Origin: Lepus europaeus
Taxonomy: Eukaryota; Chordata; Mammalia; Lagomorpha; Leporidae
Assembly: GCF_033115175.1 (NCBI RefSeq)
Contig: NC_084833.1
Location: 53,530,716 to 53,594,715 of the forward strand
Length of the DNA: 64,000 nt
Direction: 5' to 3'
Positions 1 through 10,475 of this stretch are shown one piece after another. The position numbers were made by a program, and so were the translations under genes. Numbering within the stretch: the stretch's first letter is position 1; every line of letters begins with the position of its first letter. The notes under the pieces were generated by a model, which made no database searches, was not told where the DNA came from, and saw nothing but the letters and a program-made list of their open reading frames with translations.

Positions 1-199
1 CCAGCATTCGTGGACGTACGCGGAGAGAAGCATTCACTTTCTGGCAAAATCTTCAGCTGATGAGAAAGCCGCCCATTCACACGTGTCGACTCACGTAAGG
101 GGTGTGTTTCTAGATGACCCTAAGCCCACGCAGCCTGCACCTTTTTGCCAGTGTGGAGGTTTGGTTGAATGGGATTATAGCTTGCCCTTTCTTTTGTTA

Positions 200-495
200 A
201 TTTTTAGAAATATTTATTTATATATTGACTTGAGAGGGAAGGAAGGTGGGGGAAGAAAGAGAGATATCTTCCATCTACTGGTTCACTCCCTAGCCAGTCC
301 AAAGCCAGAAACCTGGGGCTCCCTCTGGTTCTTCCATGTGGATGGCAGAGACACAAGTACTTGAGCCATCACCTGCTGCCTCCCAGGGTCTGCCTAAGCA
401 GGAAGCTGGACTCAGGAGCCAGAGCTGGGTATTGAACCAGGCACTCTGAGGCAGGACACAGTCATCTTAACAGCCAGACTAAATGCCCACCCCAT
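200..495 (-). mobile_element. C-repeat (CSINE), old and diverged
   Basis: Reverse-strand CSINE: TTATTTATAT tail region, purine-rich GAGAGG block, CTTCCATCTACTGGTTCACTCC, and the degenerate head ending near CATCTTAACAGCCAGACTAAATGCCCACCCC. The divergence suggests an old subfamily. Confidence 0.75.
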
Positions 496-574
496 GCTCA
501 ACCTCTTGATGGCTGGCAAAACCACTAATGATTAAATGTGGTAAGCTCTTAACTGAGAGCATCATGTCACACAT

Positions 575-745
575 CACTGCATCTTCAATACTAACCTCAG
601 AGGCTGCTACTATTGTTATTCTCATTTACAGATTCATGGAACCAATGTTCAGAGAGGCCAAGTGAGGTGCCCAAGGTCACACAGCTAGTAAAGGCAGAGC
701 TGGTTCAAACCCAGCTCTCTCTGTCTGACCCCCTGCAAGCCTGTG
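575..745 (-). mobile_element. MIR SINE fragment
   Basis: It contains the MIR core in reverse: CATTTACAGAT, then GTGCCCAAGGTCACACAGCT, GGCAGAGCTGG and AACCCAG. The order and spacing match MIR. Confidence 0.6.
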
Positions 746-2536
746 CTTTTGCCTGCTGGGTGTTTCCCCTAAGCATGATGAATGGACACAAAGGCCATGG
801 GCGCTGGTGGCAGACAAGCCTGGATTCAAATGCTGGCCCTGCCTTCTAGGCTGGTGACAACAGGAGCACCAGCAATGACGATAGCCAGCACTCACACAGG
901 ACTTGCTAGGAGCCAGGAGTGCTTGGTCGCGTTTACTACTCTAACTTGCACTCAGCCCTGTGAGATTGATACCTTATTTTTCCCAAGGAGTTAATCATGG
1001 CAACCTCCATGTGACCTCACAAGACAAAGTTAGATACTCTTACGCAAGCACGTGGCTTGGCACAGAGCAGCTGTACATATTAGCGGGTGACTACCACTCA
1101 GGGGGACATGCTCAGGGCTGGCCCTTCTCTGCCAACCTCTTACACTTGTGAGAAGAGACAATTCTGGGGCTGCATTAGAACCTGCGTTCCTTCAGTCCTG
1201 TTTCCTTCCGCTCCCATCTCCAGCAAGCGCCAAAGCAGAGCCTCGCCCAGGCCAGGCGCTCTGTAAGCATCCTGTGAGTGAATGGGTCAAGAGGACCAGT
1301 CCAGCCACTGGCCGCTGACTTTGTCTTCCATGTTCCAGAGCAGGAAGGTCACTGTCTCCTAGGCAGAGAGAGCACATGGCTGAGAAAGAGGGTTCTGGGG
1401 CTCCCCAGGAGCCTCTGGTGCATCTGTGTGGCATTTGGGGCATTCTGCTGTTTATTACCAGAAAAGCAATAACCCATGCATGTTCCCCATCCCCCACACT
1501 CCCACCAGGACAGCTTCTTTCTCTTAGCACAGTTCTAGGAGTCTGCTGCTAGGGATAGGAGTGGGAGGGAGCAGGAAGAGGGGAGGGGGCCGTCAACATG
1601 GGGGTTGGGAGAGCGCCCTTGGTGTCTGGGGAAATGGGAGGCTGCTGCCTGGAGGCCTGGCCTGGACAGAGGCTCAGGCTGCACCCACCAAGATGTGTGC
1701 TGCAGTTCCTTTAATAGCCCATTTCCACCTTGGCAGCAAGATTTTTTTTTTCCTTTTTATCTAACCTGAGCATCGCGTCCTGTAAAAGGTAAACTCATTT
1801 CCTTTGGCCCCATGCTCGGGGCTGAGAGGGTCAGCTGGTCACCAGTTTCTATATAATAACCCTTCAGATCCTTGAAAACTGTTATTAAATCTCTCCTTAG
1901 CTGCCTCGTCTCCCACTAAATAACTCCTGCTCCGCTCGCCTTTCTCCCCAGGGCTGGTTTTTGCACTCTGTGCAGCATGTTCAGAGCCCCTTCATCCTCC
2001 CAATGGCACCAGGAATCTGGGAAGCTGAGGGCTCAGCCAGGCCCCACAATGGCTGTAGCTGAGGGACAAGAGCAGAGGCAGGCAAGGGCCACCCAAGCCA
2101 CCAGTTGCCCCTGGGCAACCCTGGCCACAGCATCCGTTTGCTGCTTGCTGGGTGAAAAGAAGAAAGATGTTTTTCCCACCAAGGGATACCTGGCCTCCCA
2201 GCCTTTCCCCTTCCTCTTTCTTCCAGCTCTGCCCCTCTCCTCACTGACCACCACTGCACAGCAGCCTCGGCTGGGTTGGGAAGTGCGAGGGAAGATGAGC
2301 CAGAGAGCTGAAGCGAGCAGGCAGCTAGCAGAACCAGCAACAAGTAGGGACAGCCAGTGTTGCCCACTAGTCAGCTAACTGCATGCATTGGTCCTCAGAC
2401 ACCTCGACTGTCCCTGTTTTACTAAAGATTTGGAAGCTCAGCTCTAGAGCATGTAAGTAGCGAGTCCTAGACCACCTGTACGGGTCAGTACAGCCAGGAT
2501 CGAAAGCCAGGCAGTGGGACTTCACCAGCTCCATCT
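746..2536. other. intergenic sequence, no gene seen
   Basis: Low-copy sequence with a possible MIR remnant near 810-1000. Short frames on both strands show no protein family, codon bias or splice structure. The frame on the minus strand at 1981-2367 begins with a hydrophobic stretch but has no recognisable homology and overlaps another frame of similar length, so I treat it as chance. Confidence 0.5.
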
Positions 2537-2780
2537 AATTCTTATGTTTGTTGTTTGAGAAACAGAGAAAGTGAGCGCCCACCCACTGGTTTACTGGGAC
2601 TGGAGCTAGGATCTGGGAACTCAATCCAGACTCCCATATGGGAACCCAACTACTAGGCCCATCACTGCTGCTTCCAGGGGTCTGTCGGGAAGTTGGAGTT
2701 AGGAGCCAGAGCCAGGATTCAAACCCAGGCACTCTGATATGGGACATGGGCATCTTAACCTCCTAACTGCTCCTGTCACA
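2537..2780 (-). mobile_element. C-repeat (CSINE), old
   Basis: Degenerate reverse CSINE with GAGAAACAGAGAAAGTGAG, CCCATATGGGAACCCA, ATTCAAACCCAGGCACTCTG and CATCTTAACCTCCTAACTGC in the expected order. Confidence 0.7.
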
Positions 2781-3261
2781 GCAGCCACAAGGAAAGGAAG
2801 ATAGGGGCACCGCCAACAAACCTGTGCAGGCTAAAGGGTGCTACTGTTTAAAGCTGTCTGGACTCCTAATTTAAAATTCAATGCCTAGGAGGTGAAATGG
2901 GTGTGGAGGGGTAGCTCAAAATTCAAATTCATCATCTTATATGGGCACTGTTTTGCCATCCCCCATCCCCTGCACTCAAAGCACTATGGCCAGAAGATTC
3001 TCCCATAGGGTGTGAGAAGAACTAGCCACACCTGTTCATCTGTTCCTCTCAGAGGTGTACGTCATTGGCCCTGCCCAGTTCACCTCTGTGAGGCCTATCT
3101 TTAATCTCATGCCTTCTCCAGGATCTGCAGGCCCCAGGCTACTCCACTGGCCCCGAAAACTCTAGAAAAGAAATGAAGTCCCACAACAATGAGACATGGG
3201 ATGGGGAGGGAGTGGAGCCCTCATCTGCATGAGGACCTGAGTTTGACGCTTACATCTGGCT
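2781..3261. other. intergenic sequence, no gene seen
   Basis: Nothing recognisable: no ORF, repeat or RNA signal that I can support. Confidence 0.4.
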
Positions 3262-3345
3262 TATTCTAGGCAGAGAACATAACACAAGCAAAGGTCCTGA
3301 GGTAGGAGAAAAATCTGCCATGTTCTGGAAGGCGGCTGAAGACGA
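3262..3345 (-). mobile_element. possible L2 fragment
   Basis: TAGGCAGAGAACATAACACA followed by GCAAAGGTCCTGAGGTAGGA is the reverse of the L2 phrase around 'cctcagggcctttgcac'. Short and diverged. Confidence 0.4.
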
Positions 3346-3804
3346 GAGGTAGGCGGGAGTTTGGGCTTTTCTTTAAGTGAAATGCCAGGCGGGAAGTCTT
3401 GTTAGCTTGTGGGTTTTGTCACACCTCAGAGCCTTGCAGTCTGTGACTGAACAGTACTGTCTGTCCCCGTTGTCCAGACACAACCTGACATACAGATAAA
3501 TTAACTCAGTAACATGCACAGAGTCACACAGCTGACACATAGAGCCTGGATGAAAACCCAGTTCCGGGGAGCTCCAGAGTCCCCACTGAGCCCCCCAAGC
3601 CAGAGTCCTCAGGGAGCGTCAGTGTCCCCGTGTCTCAGCAGGTGGGCCCTTGGACTCCAATGGCTCAAACCTTAATTATGTCATTCAGAGAACTGGTCAC
3701 CAGGAAGTGGTGAGCAGGTGTGGTTACTCCATCCTGGGGCTAGGCCCATTGAGTGTACGGCCTCGACTTCTCATTGTCGAAATGCCTTTCTAACCTAATG
3801 CGAT

Positions 3805-3842
3805 CCAGAATGTGAACACTCCAGAATGTGAACACTCCAGAA
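3805..3842 (+). repeat. 16-bp tandem repeat, 2.4 copies
   Basis: CCAGAATGTGAACACT occurs at 3805-3820 and 3821-3836, followed by CCAGAA. The array lies just before a GA microsatellite. Confidence 0.9.
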
Positions 3843-3850
3843 ACTACTGG

Positions 3851-3854
<4 letters not shown>

Positions 3855-3890
<36 letters not shown>
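3855..3890 (+). repeat. (GA)n microsatellite
   Basis: About fifteen GA units with an AAAG interruption near the end. No full C-repeat is attached, unlike most GA tracts in this window. Confidence 0.85.
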
Positions 3891-3892
<2 letters not shown>

Positions 3893-3950
3893 TCTGTCAG
3901 CTTCTTGTCTGCTTTTCTATATGGGCAGGGATCTATTTGCAAAATAGATC

Positions 3951-4070
3951 CACCTCTTTCTACCTCTCTCACTACTTAATAAATGTTGCTTTTATAAGTT
4001 ATTATTTCTCCACCTCTTTCTACCTCTTTCACTACTTAACAAATGTTGCTTTTATAAGTTATTATTTTCT
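3951..4070 (+). repeat. 60-bp tandem duplication, two copies
   Basis: Copies at 3951-4010 and 4011-4070 begin CACCTCTTTCTACCTCT and end TTATAAGTTATTATTT. I see only two or three differences, so the duplication is fairly recent compared with surrounding repeats. Confidence 0.9.
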
Positions 4071-4485
4071 CAAAATAGCAGACATATGGGGGACATCTCG
4101 CCAAGCAGATGTGGGAAGGGAGGACATTGCCAGAGGTGCTGCCTCCTGGGGTGCAGGGGCTGGGGCCCCTCAGTGACCTTAGCACAGATGGGGGATCTGA
4201 GGACCTGCAACTGGACTTCCTTGGGAAGGGCTCATTTTAGTGGAATTGGCGACGCTCATTGATCCTGGGGCCCTCATCTGGCAGGTAGGGATGTGAGTGG
4301 CAGCCACCTGTCTGAGGTTGTCTTAGGGAGAGAGTGCAGTGGGTGCACCCCTGGGAACTTTACAGCCCCATGCAGCTCTGAGGCAGGAAGATGTGGAAGC
4401 TGTTTCTGTTGTTGCTTTTCAAATGTACCTGGGACTCCACTTTAGAATGGTTGCATGCATAGCTCTCCCACGCATGAGCACATTT

Positions 4486-4814
4486 TTTTTTTTTTTTTTA
4501 CAGGCAGAGTGGATAGTGAGAGAGAGAGACAGAGAGAAAGGTCTTCCTTTTTGCCGTTGGTTCACCCTCCAATGACCGCCACGGCCGGTGCACCGCGCTG
4601 ATCTGAAGCCAGGAACCAGGTGCTTCTCCTGGTCTCCCATGCGGGTGCAGGGCCCAAGCACTTGGGCCATCCTCCACTGCACTCCCAGGCCACAGCAGAG
4701 AGCTGGCCTGGAAGAGGAGCAACTGGGACAGAATCCGGCGCCCTGACCGGGACTAGAACCCGGTGTGCCGGTGCCGCAGGTGGAGGATTAGCCTAGTGAG
4801 CCGTGGCGCCGGCC
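4486..4814 (-). mobile_element. C-repeat (CSINE2-like), full length with TSD
   Basis: A complete minus-strand element: poly(T), ACAGGCAGAGTGGATAGTGA, the purine-rich block, TTGCCGTTGGTTCACCCTCC, and the head with CCCGGTGTGCCGGTGCCGCA and GAGCCGTGGCGCCGGCC. The 12-bp direct repeat ATGAGCACATTT flanks it at 4474-4485 and 4815-4826. Confidence 0.95.
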
Positions 4815-4878
4815 ATGAGCACATTTCTGGGCAGTGAGAGTGGGTGTGGTCTTCCCCATGGGGTTCTGAGAGCTATTT

Positions 4879-4945
4879 CTTTTTTTTTTTTTTAAAGATT
4901 TATTTATTTTATTTGAAAGTCAGAGTTACACAAATAGAGAAGGAG

Positions 4946-4985
<40 letters not shown>

Positions 4986-5242
4986 CTTCCATCTGCTGGT
5001 TCACTCCCCAGTTGGCTGCAATGGCTGAAGCTGTGCTGATCTGAAGCCAGGAGCCAGGAACTTCTTCCAGGTTGCCCACGTGGGTGCAGGGGCCCAAGGA
5101 CTTGGACCATCTTCTACTGCTTTCCCAGGCTATAGCAGAGAGCTGGATCAGAAGTGGAGCAGCCTGGACTTGAACTGGTGCCCATATGGGATGCCTGTAC
5201 TGTCGGCGGTGGCTTTACCCACTGAGACACAGTGCCAGCCCC
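4879..5242 (-). mobile_element. C-repeat (CSINE), full length with TSD
   Basis: Minus-strand element with poly(T), AAAGATTTATTTATTTTATT, a long (GA)n tract at 4951-4983 and a head ending CAGTGCCAGCCCC. The 13-bp repeat CTGAGAGCTATTT flanks it at 4866-4878 and 5243-5255. Confidence 0.95.
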
Positions 5243-5255
5243 CTGAGAGCTATTT

Positions 5256-6389
5256 AATTTTGAATGCAAAAAAAAACAAACCCAAGCGTCTATAAAGACT
5301 TAATTTCCATGCCGCCTCCCCCATATTAATCTATATGAAAATCAAAATGCCCCTTTCTGCTGGCTTAGGACAAAAAGTCCGCAGCATCATTTGTGCATTA
5401 TAAGGACTTCCTCTTCGTCCTCAGTCTGAACAGTGGAACTCTCCCAGTCCCTCCTTCCTCCTTCAGCTCTTCGACTTCTGCTGGCCACGTGGAGGAGCGT
5501 GGGTTTAGGTCTGGGCTGGTCGCTGGTGGTTGCACTAAGCCAAGCACCTCTACAGCTTCTGAGCTCTGAGGTTGCAAGTGACACACTTCAGGTGCTACAT
5601 TTCAATTGAAATGCCTAGCCATGTGACAGCAGCCCCTCTGCTGGGGGAAGGCCCTTCTTACCGCTCATTCTCTGATAATGTACACCACCTCTGTTCACAC
5701 CCAGAAAGCACCTACAGCCAAAGTCCACCCAGTGAGCAGAGCATTCTGGGGACATTCGTCACTGCCTCCCCATTTCTCAGGCCCCATGCTGCAGCTGCTG
5801 CTAGAAAGAATCTTTGCCATCATGGTGGCATGAACCTGCTCTCAAGGGCTCACCTGGGGAATGCATCCAGTTCTTGCTCTTCAGAAGGCTGGGAGGGTCA
5901 CTTGCCGGGTGTCTCTGCATTCTGGAGTCTCAGTCAGCTCCTGGCTGGAGGTGGAGGGGTGAGCCTTCTTCCAGCAGGACTTATTTTGCCAGAACTTGGG
6001 ACCCAGGGGTTTGCAGAGCAGAGAGCTGGCCCCAGATGAAGTGGTCATCATGTTCCCTCGTGCTCCCACCAGGGGAAGATGCTAGAAGCTGATATTAGCT
6101 ATTAGGCATGGCCTCTTTTAGACTGGGAGACACTTGACCTTCTGAAAACAGGTGTGTAAGCTTTAGTTTTTCTTGGTACAAGTGGGAAAGTTGGTCTCTG
6201 AGTGCAGCAGAACTGAGCTGGAAGAATACAACTCAGAGATGCTAGGGGAGGGTGGCCTTGAAGGAGTTTCCAGCCCCACAATGGGGGGGCTTAGGTGACA
6301 GGGGCTTTCCTGCTTCTGGGGTGAGTGGGAAGGTAGCAGCATGGAAACAGTGTCCAGGGAGAGGTCAGCCTGTTTACAGGTAAATATTT
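5256..6389. other. intergenic sequence, no gene seen
   Basis: Low-copy DNA. Overlapping frames of up to 155 codons on both strands (for example 5572-6039) lack any recognised domain, so I do not call a gene. Confidence 0.5.
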
Positions 6390-6545
6390 GCAGGCAGACA
6401 GGAGTCCCCTCTCCACTCCTGGCTCTGCCACTTAGGAGGCTCTAAGTGACCTTGAAGGTGAGCTCTGCACCTTCCAGTTTTCTCCTGGCCAACACGAGAC
6501 TGGTGATAGCCTACCCTTTGGGCCGTGGGGAGATTGTAGAAAGAT
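6390..6545 (+). mobile_element. MIR SINE fragment
   Basis: CAGGAGTCCCCTCTCCACTC, then CTGGCTCTGCCACTTA and AAGTGACCTTG follow the MIR forward consensus. Confidence 0.5.
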
Positions 6546-7514
6546 GGCGTGGGTCACACCTGGTACAAGCTCAGCCAGTGCTGCGGGAAGGACCATGGAG
6601 TTCAGATTGCTGCCGGCTGGCACTCAGAGCAGGAGGCTGCAGCAACAGCCTGGACCTCGCAGCACCTGATGACTCCCAAGTCCTCCACACCTAGAAGTGG
6701 TCCTGGGTGTGGGAGGGGTGGTTGCCCCTCCCATCCCGTTGCAGCCCCCCCAGACTTGGGATGGACCGCATGGAAGGCCACTCATTGCTCCAGAAATGGC
6801 TGCCTCTTGCTTCTGGAAAGCACAGCAGAGCAGCAGGAGGCTGCGGGCTTTGGGACGCTGATCCAGTGCCTTCTGCCACCCTTTTGGGCCAGCCCGAGAT
6901 CCCCAGCTCGCTCCGGTTGTTCACTGCCTTCCTCCTGGTGCCAGTGGGCCGCTGAAGCACTGCACCAGCTCTGCTGGGTCCTTGATCTCTGTACATGGCA
7001 GGGGTGGGGTGGAGAGCACACGCAGACTTGGGGAAACCATTTTTAGTATATGTGCTGCTGAAGCAAGTACAAGGGGAAACCATGTTTCCAGCCACTAGGG
7101 AGTGGGGCTGCGGGGTGACTGGGGACAGGAGGACTGAAATTGGGCCCCTGGTTTGGTATGGGGCAATGAGCCTCAAAAAAAAAAAGAAACAAAATTGTAC
7201 CTCAAAATTGAATGACTCCCTTATTCTCTTGAACAGAATGTGCACGACTGGGAAAGCCCCTTTTCTGGCTGCCTGGTCTATTTCTACCCCTCTTTTCCTG
7301 CAGTGCTGTTTGTACCACATTCCAGAAATGTTTCTGGGGTTGGAATTCTAATGAAAATGGATCGCTGACCCGCTTATAACTCGGGGTTCCTTGTAGATCT
7401 GCCCCTCAGGCACAATCATGAGAAGCCGCTGTTCACTGTCTGCAGAATCGTGGGTGATTTCAATTTACATTCTGCAGCTCGGTTTTAGGAGGAGACTAAT
7501 AATACACTCAGCCC
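6546..7514. other. intergenic sequence, no gene seen
   Basis: Low-copy sequence with overlapping frames on both strands (longest 209 codons, minus, 6691-7320). The longest crosses an A-rich tract at 7174-7190 and shows no family signature. Confidence 0.5.
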
Positions 7515-7858
7515 TGCAGTTCTGCGGGGTCAGCAATCCATGCATTCAGCCAACCATGCACCGAAAACCCTCAGAAAAAAATTGCACTGTATTGAATATA
7601 TGCAGATTTTTTTCTTGTCATTATTCCCTAAACAATATTGAGTAACAATGATTTACATAGCATTTACATTGTGTTAAGTATTATGACTAATCTAGAAATG
7701 AGTTAAGTATGTGAGAGAATTGTGTAAGTTATATGCAAATTCTGTGCTTTTTTTTTTTTTTTTTTTTTTTTTTGGTAAGGGATTTGAAGATTTGAGGACC
7801 TTGGTGTCTGCTGGGGATCCTGGGATCAATCCCATACAAATACTGAGGGACAATGTTG
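7515..7858 (+). mobile_element. Tigger-class (mariner-like) DNA transposon remnant
   Basis: The interior matches a well-known non-autonomous mammalian DNA transposon: TTCTTGTCATTATTCCCTAA, ACATAGCATTTACATTGTGT, TATATGCAAATTCTGTGC, and an end reading CTGGGATCAATCCC ... ACTGAGGGACAATG. The inverted ends are decayed. A poly(T) run of about 27 bases at 7747-7773 has expanded inside it. Confidence 0.65.
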
Positions 7859-8214
7859 TTACTATATTGGCTCACCATAGGTATTCAATAAATGATTTTT
7901 GGGGGAAAAAACAGGGAGACTGATTACAGTGTAGCTTAATGTCAAGTATATGATCGAGCTGTGTTAGTAGGATGTGAATTCCGACTGTTTCCTCCCATGG
8001 ACAATGGCAGTGATAGCAGGAGGGCCTACTGCTGTCAGAGGGCAGTGTACAGCTCACACGAAGAGCCCAGCAGAGTGCTGTTGTCTACTGGATGCTCAGC
8101 TGGTCGCTGTTGTTACCATCCACTTTCCAGGCTTTGGGACTCTCACAATGTGGTTAATTGGAAGGAGGGCGGTGAGTCCTTCCTCGTGGCTCTGTTCTCT
8201 ACACCGAAGCAGGC
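7859..8214. other. intergenic sequence, no gene seen
   Basis: No supported gene, repeat family or RNA signal. Confidence 0.4.
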
Positions 8215-8290
8215 AGGCAGGCGGGTGTCGGTGTTGGTGTGGGGGTGGGAGGGGGGAGGGGGGAGGGGGGAGGAGGGAGCAAGGGGAGGG
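8215..8290 (+). repeat. G-rich low-complexity tract
   Basis: AGGCAGGCAGGCGGG leads into TG/GGT-rich sequence and repeated GGGGGGA units (about 8247-8275). Many G-runs of three or more lie close together, so a DNA G-quadruplex is possible on this strand. Confidence 0.8.
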
Positions 8291-9650
8291 ACAGATAAGA
8301 ACAATGTGAGCCGCAGTCGCTGTGCAAGGCGATAGGCGTCCAGTTCAGTTCCAAATGAGAGAGAGCTGGCAGTTCAAGAAGCCCAGTGTGACCAACTCCA
8401 GCCGGGGCGTACTTGGAGTCCTGAGAGCATTTTGAGAAACAAGTCTGACTTCCGTCTGCAAGTCCTGACAAGTGGCTTGGTTTCTAGACATGGCTGTTTG
8501 CCTTAGAAGACAAGAGCAGAAAGAGGCAAGGCCAAGCAAAGGGAGTGGCTGTGTAATACTCTATCCCAGGCCTAGGTGGAGCAGGTCGTATGAGGCCGGG
8601 GCTCTGTGTTATGCCGTGCTTGGTGCAAGCTTGGTGCAGTCGGGATCTCCCTGTCCTGTCCCCTCCCCTCTGGGTCAGGTGGATTTGGAGCCTCACTCCA
8701 TGGCTATGGAAAGCCCAGTTTCTCTCTAAGACTTCTGGAACCCCCCAGGGTCTTACCTCTGCATCATGTTTGCTTAGACGCAGAGCTGATCCCTTGTTTA
8801 ATGGGCACACGCACACGAGCTCACATATGGAACTGCATGTGGAGCAGACCCTACTGAAGATTGAATCGATAAAAAAAGCTACATAGAGTAAACCTGAATA
8901 GTAGATGTTCCGGACCCTAGACTGTTCCTTGTCATTTCCTCAGCGAGGAGCATTGCTTCCCAGTCTTTCTCTCTCCTTTGTTTTCTCTGTTCACTAGTCT
9001 CTCCTCTCTAGGTCAGCTCTCTGCCACCTTGGCATATCCCCAGGGAATGGTCACTGAGCAAGACCCCATCCCTTAGGAGGCAGCTGTGCTTACAATTTAT
9101 AAATTGTACCCTTCCCTGATAGTCAAAGCCAGGAGCGTTTCTTAACCTACTTGTTGACAAAATGCAAGGAAATGTGCTCCTTGCTCAGGAAGACACTTCC
9201 TCTCATGCTGGGCAAAATGACAGAGGTCAGAGCCATCTGTCCAGAACCTCAGGCCTGTCTTCCCAGCCTGTAGAATGTCTGAATAGACAAGGATTTTGGG
9301 AGCAGCCTGAGGCCCTGGCAGTCTGCACACAGGGCTTCACCTGTCTTTAGTGATGTCCTGTCCCTGTCCCTGATGAATTAGGCTACAGGGTTCAGCTGGA
9401 GGCCAACTCCCAGCCTGAGCTGACAGGGCAAGAGCCTGCACCAGCTTGAAGATCCCACCCTTGCCATCGTGCCCACCCCCCACCCCGTACTGCAGTCTTA
9501 CGAGAGAGGGTCAAACGTACCCCTGCAGGGGCTGTTACTTCCCAAGAGCAGGGGCCATGATGTTTTCCACTAACGTTTCCTAAGGGGTGGTCTGCTAAGT
9601 GCTCTCCCTGCATGAGCAGTCTCAGCCAGTTTCCCATGAGCCTCCAGGGT
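8291..9650. other. intergenic sequence, no gene seen
   Basis: Low-copy sequence. The short frames overlap in several phases with no recognisable family. Confidence 0.45.
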
Positions 9651-9819
9651 AGAGGCCGATTCCTTCTACAGATGAAGATGCAGGTGTGGGCAGGGGAAAT
9701 AGCTTGTCCGAGGTCCCTGAGTTGACCGTGGACTCCAGCGCCGGCTCGCGTTACCATCCCCAGTTCCTTCCCAGAGATGAGGAGGGGAGCTGACGTTTGC
9801 CATGTTCCACACAATGCTG

Positions 9820-9900
9820 CCCTTTGTGATTCTCGTGAGCAGCCCCGTTTTACAGATGAGGAACTGAGTCTCCAAGGTCACATCATTGTTCTGGCTGCAG
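9820..9900 (-). mobile_element. possible MIR/L2 core fragment
   Basis: CCGTTTTACAGATGAGGAAC followed by TGAGTCTCCAAGGTCACATC resembles the reverse MIR core. Only about 80 bp are recognisable. Confidence 0.35.
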
Positions 9901-10429
9901 CTCCCATCTGCGTCATCACCCACAGAGCAACCACTCCCGGCCAGGAGGAGCCTGGGCTCTGCCCACCACATGTGCATGCCGTTGGTAGCCCCGCAGGCTC
10001 CCATCCAGCTCTGCCGGCTTTGAGAGCCAGCCACTGTCAGGCTCAGCCCCGCCCTGGCACCCAGCCAACGGGAGCCTGGCCTGGCTGGAAATTGCCTCCG
10101 CATCAGTGCCTAGCTTGTCCCGCGTGAGCAAGTGGAGCAGGAGGCGGTTTCAGGAGCATCCAGTCGCCGCCTCCCTCCCTGACTCTCCCCTGCTCCTGCC
10201 TGGCCTTGGGGCCATGACCCCAGTTTGCAATCCAGTTTCTGCATCATAAGGGCTTAGTGGGCGTGGAGATCAGGTCTTTGATCTGAGACTTTGATCAGCC
10301 TTGAGTGTGTCGTGGTGAAGCACGCTCTTCCTCTGTACAGGTGGGGTGCAAGCAACGCCCTGAGCCCTTTCCCACCGTGTTTTCAGAACGCGGTGCCTGA
10401 GCACTAATAGTCCTTGTTCTCTAGGGTGG
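9901..10429. other. intergenic GC-rich low-copy sequence
   Basis: No gene, splice pair or repeat that I recognise. Frames on both strands overlap without a domain. Confidence 0.4.
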
Positions 10430-10475
10430 AGGGTGTGTGTGTTTATATATATATGGGGGGGGGAGAGAGAGAGGG
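10430..10475 (+). repeat. composite microsatellite (GT, TA, G, GA)
   Basis: GTGTGTGTGTT, TATATATATA, a run of nine or ten Gs and GAGAGAGAGA follow one another in under 50 bp. Confidence 0.85.

Noticed and set aside
1981..2367. 128-codon minus-strand frame with a signal-peptide-like start
   Set aside because: An overlapping plus-strand frame of similar length covers the same bases. There is no recognisable family, splice sites or codon bias.
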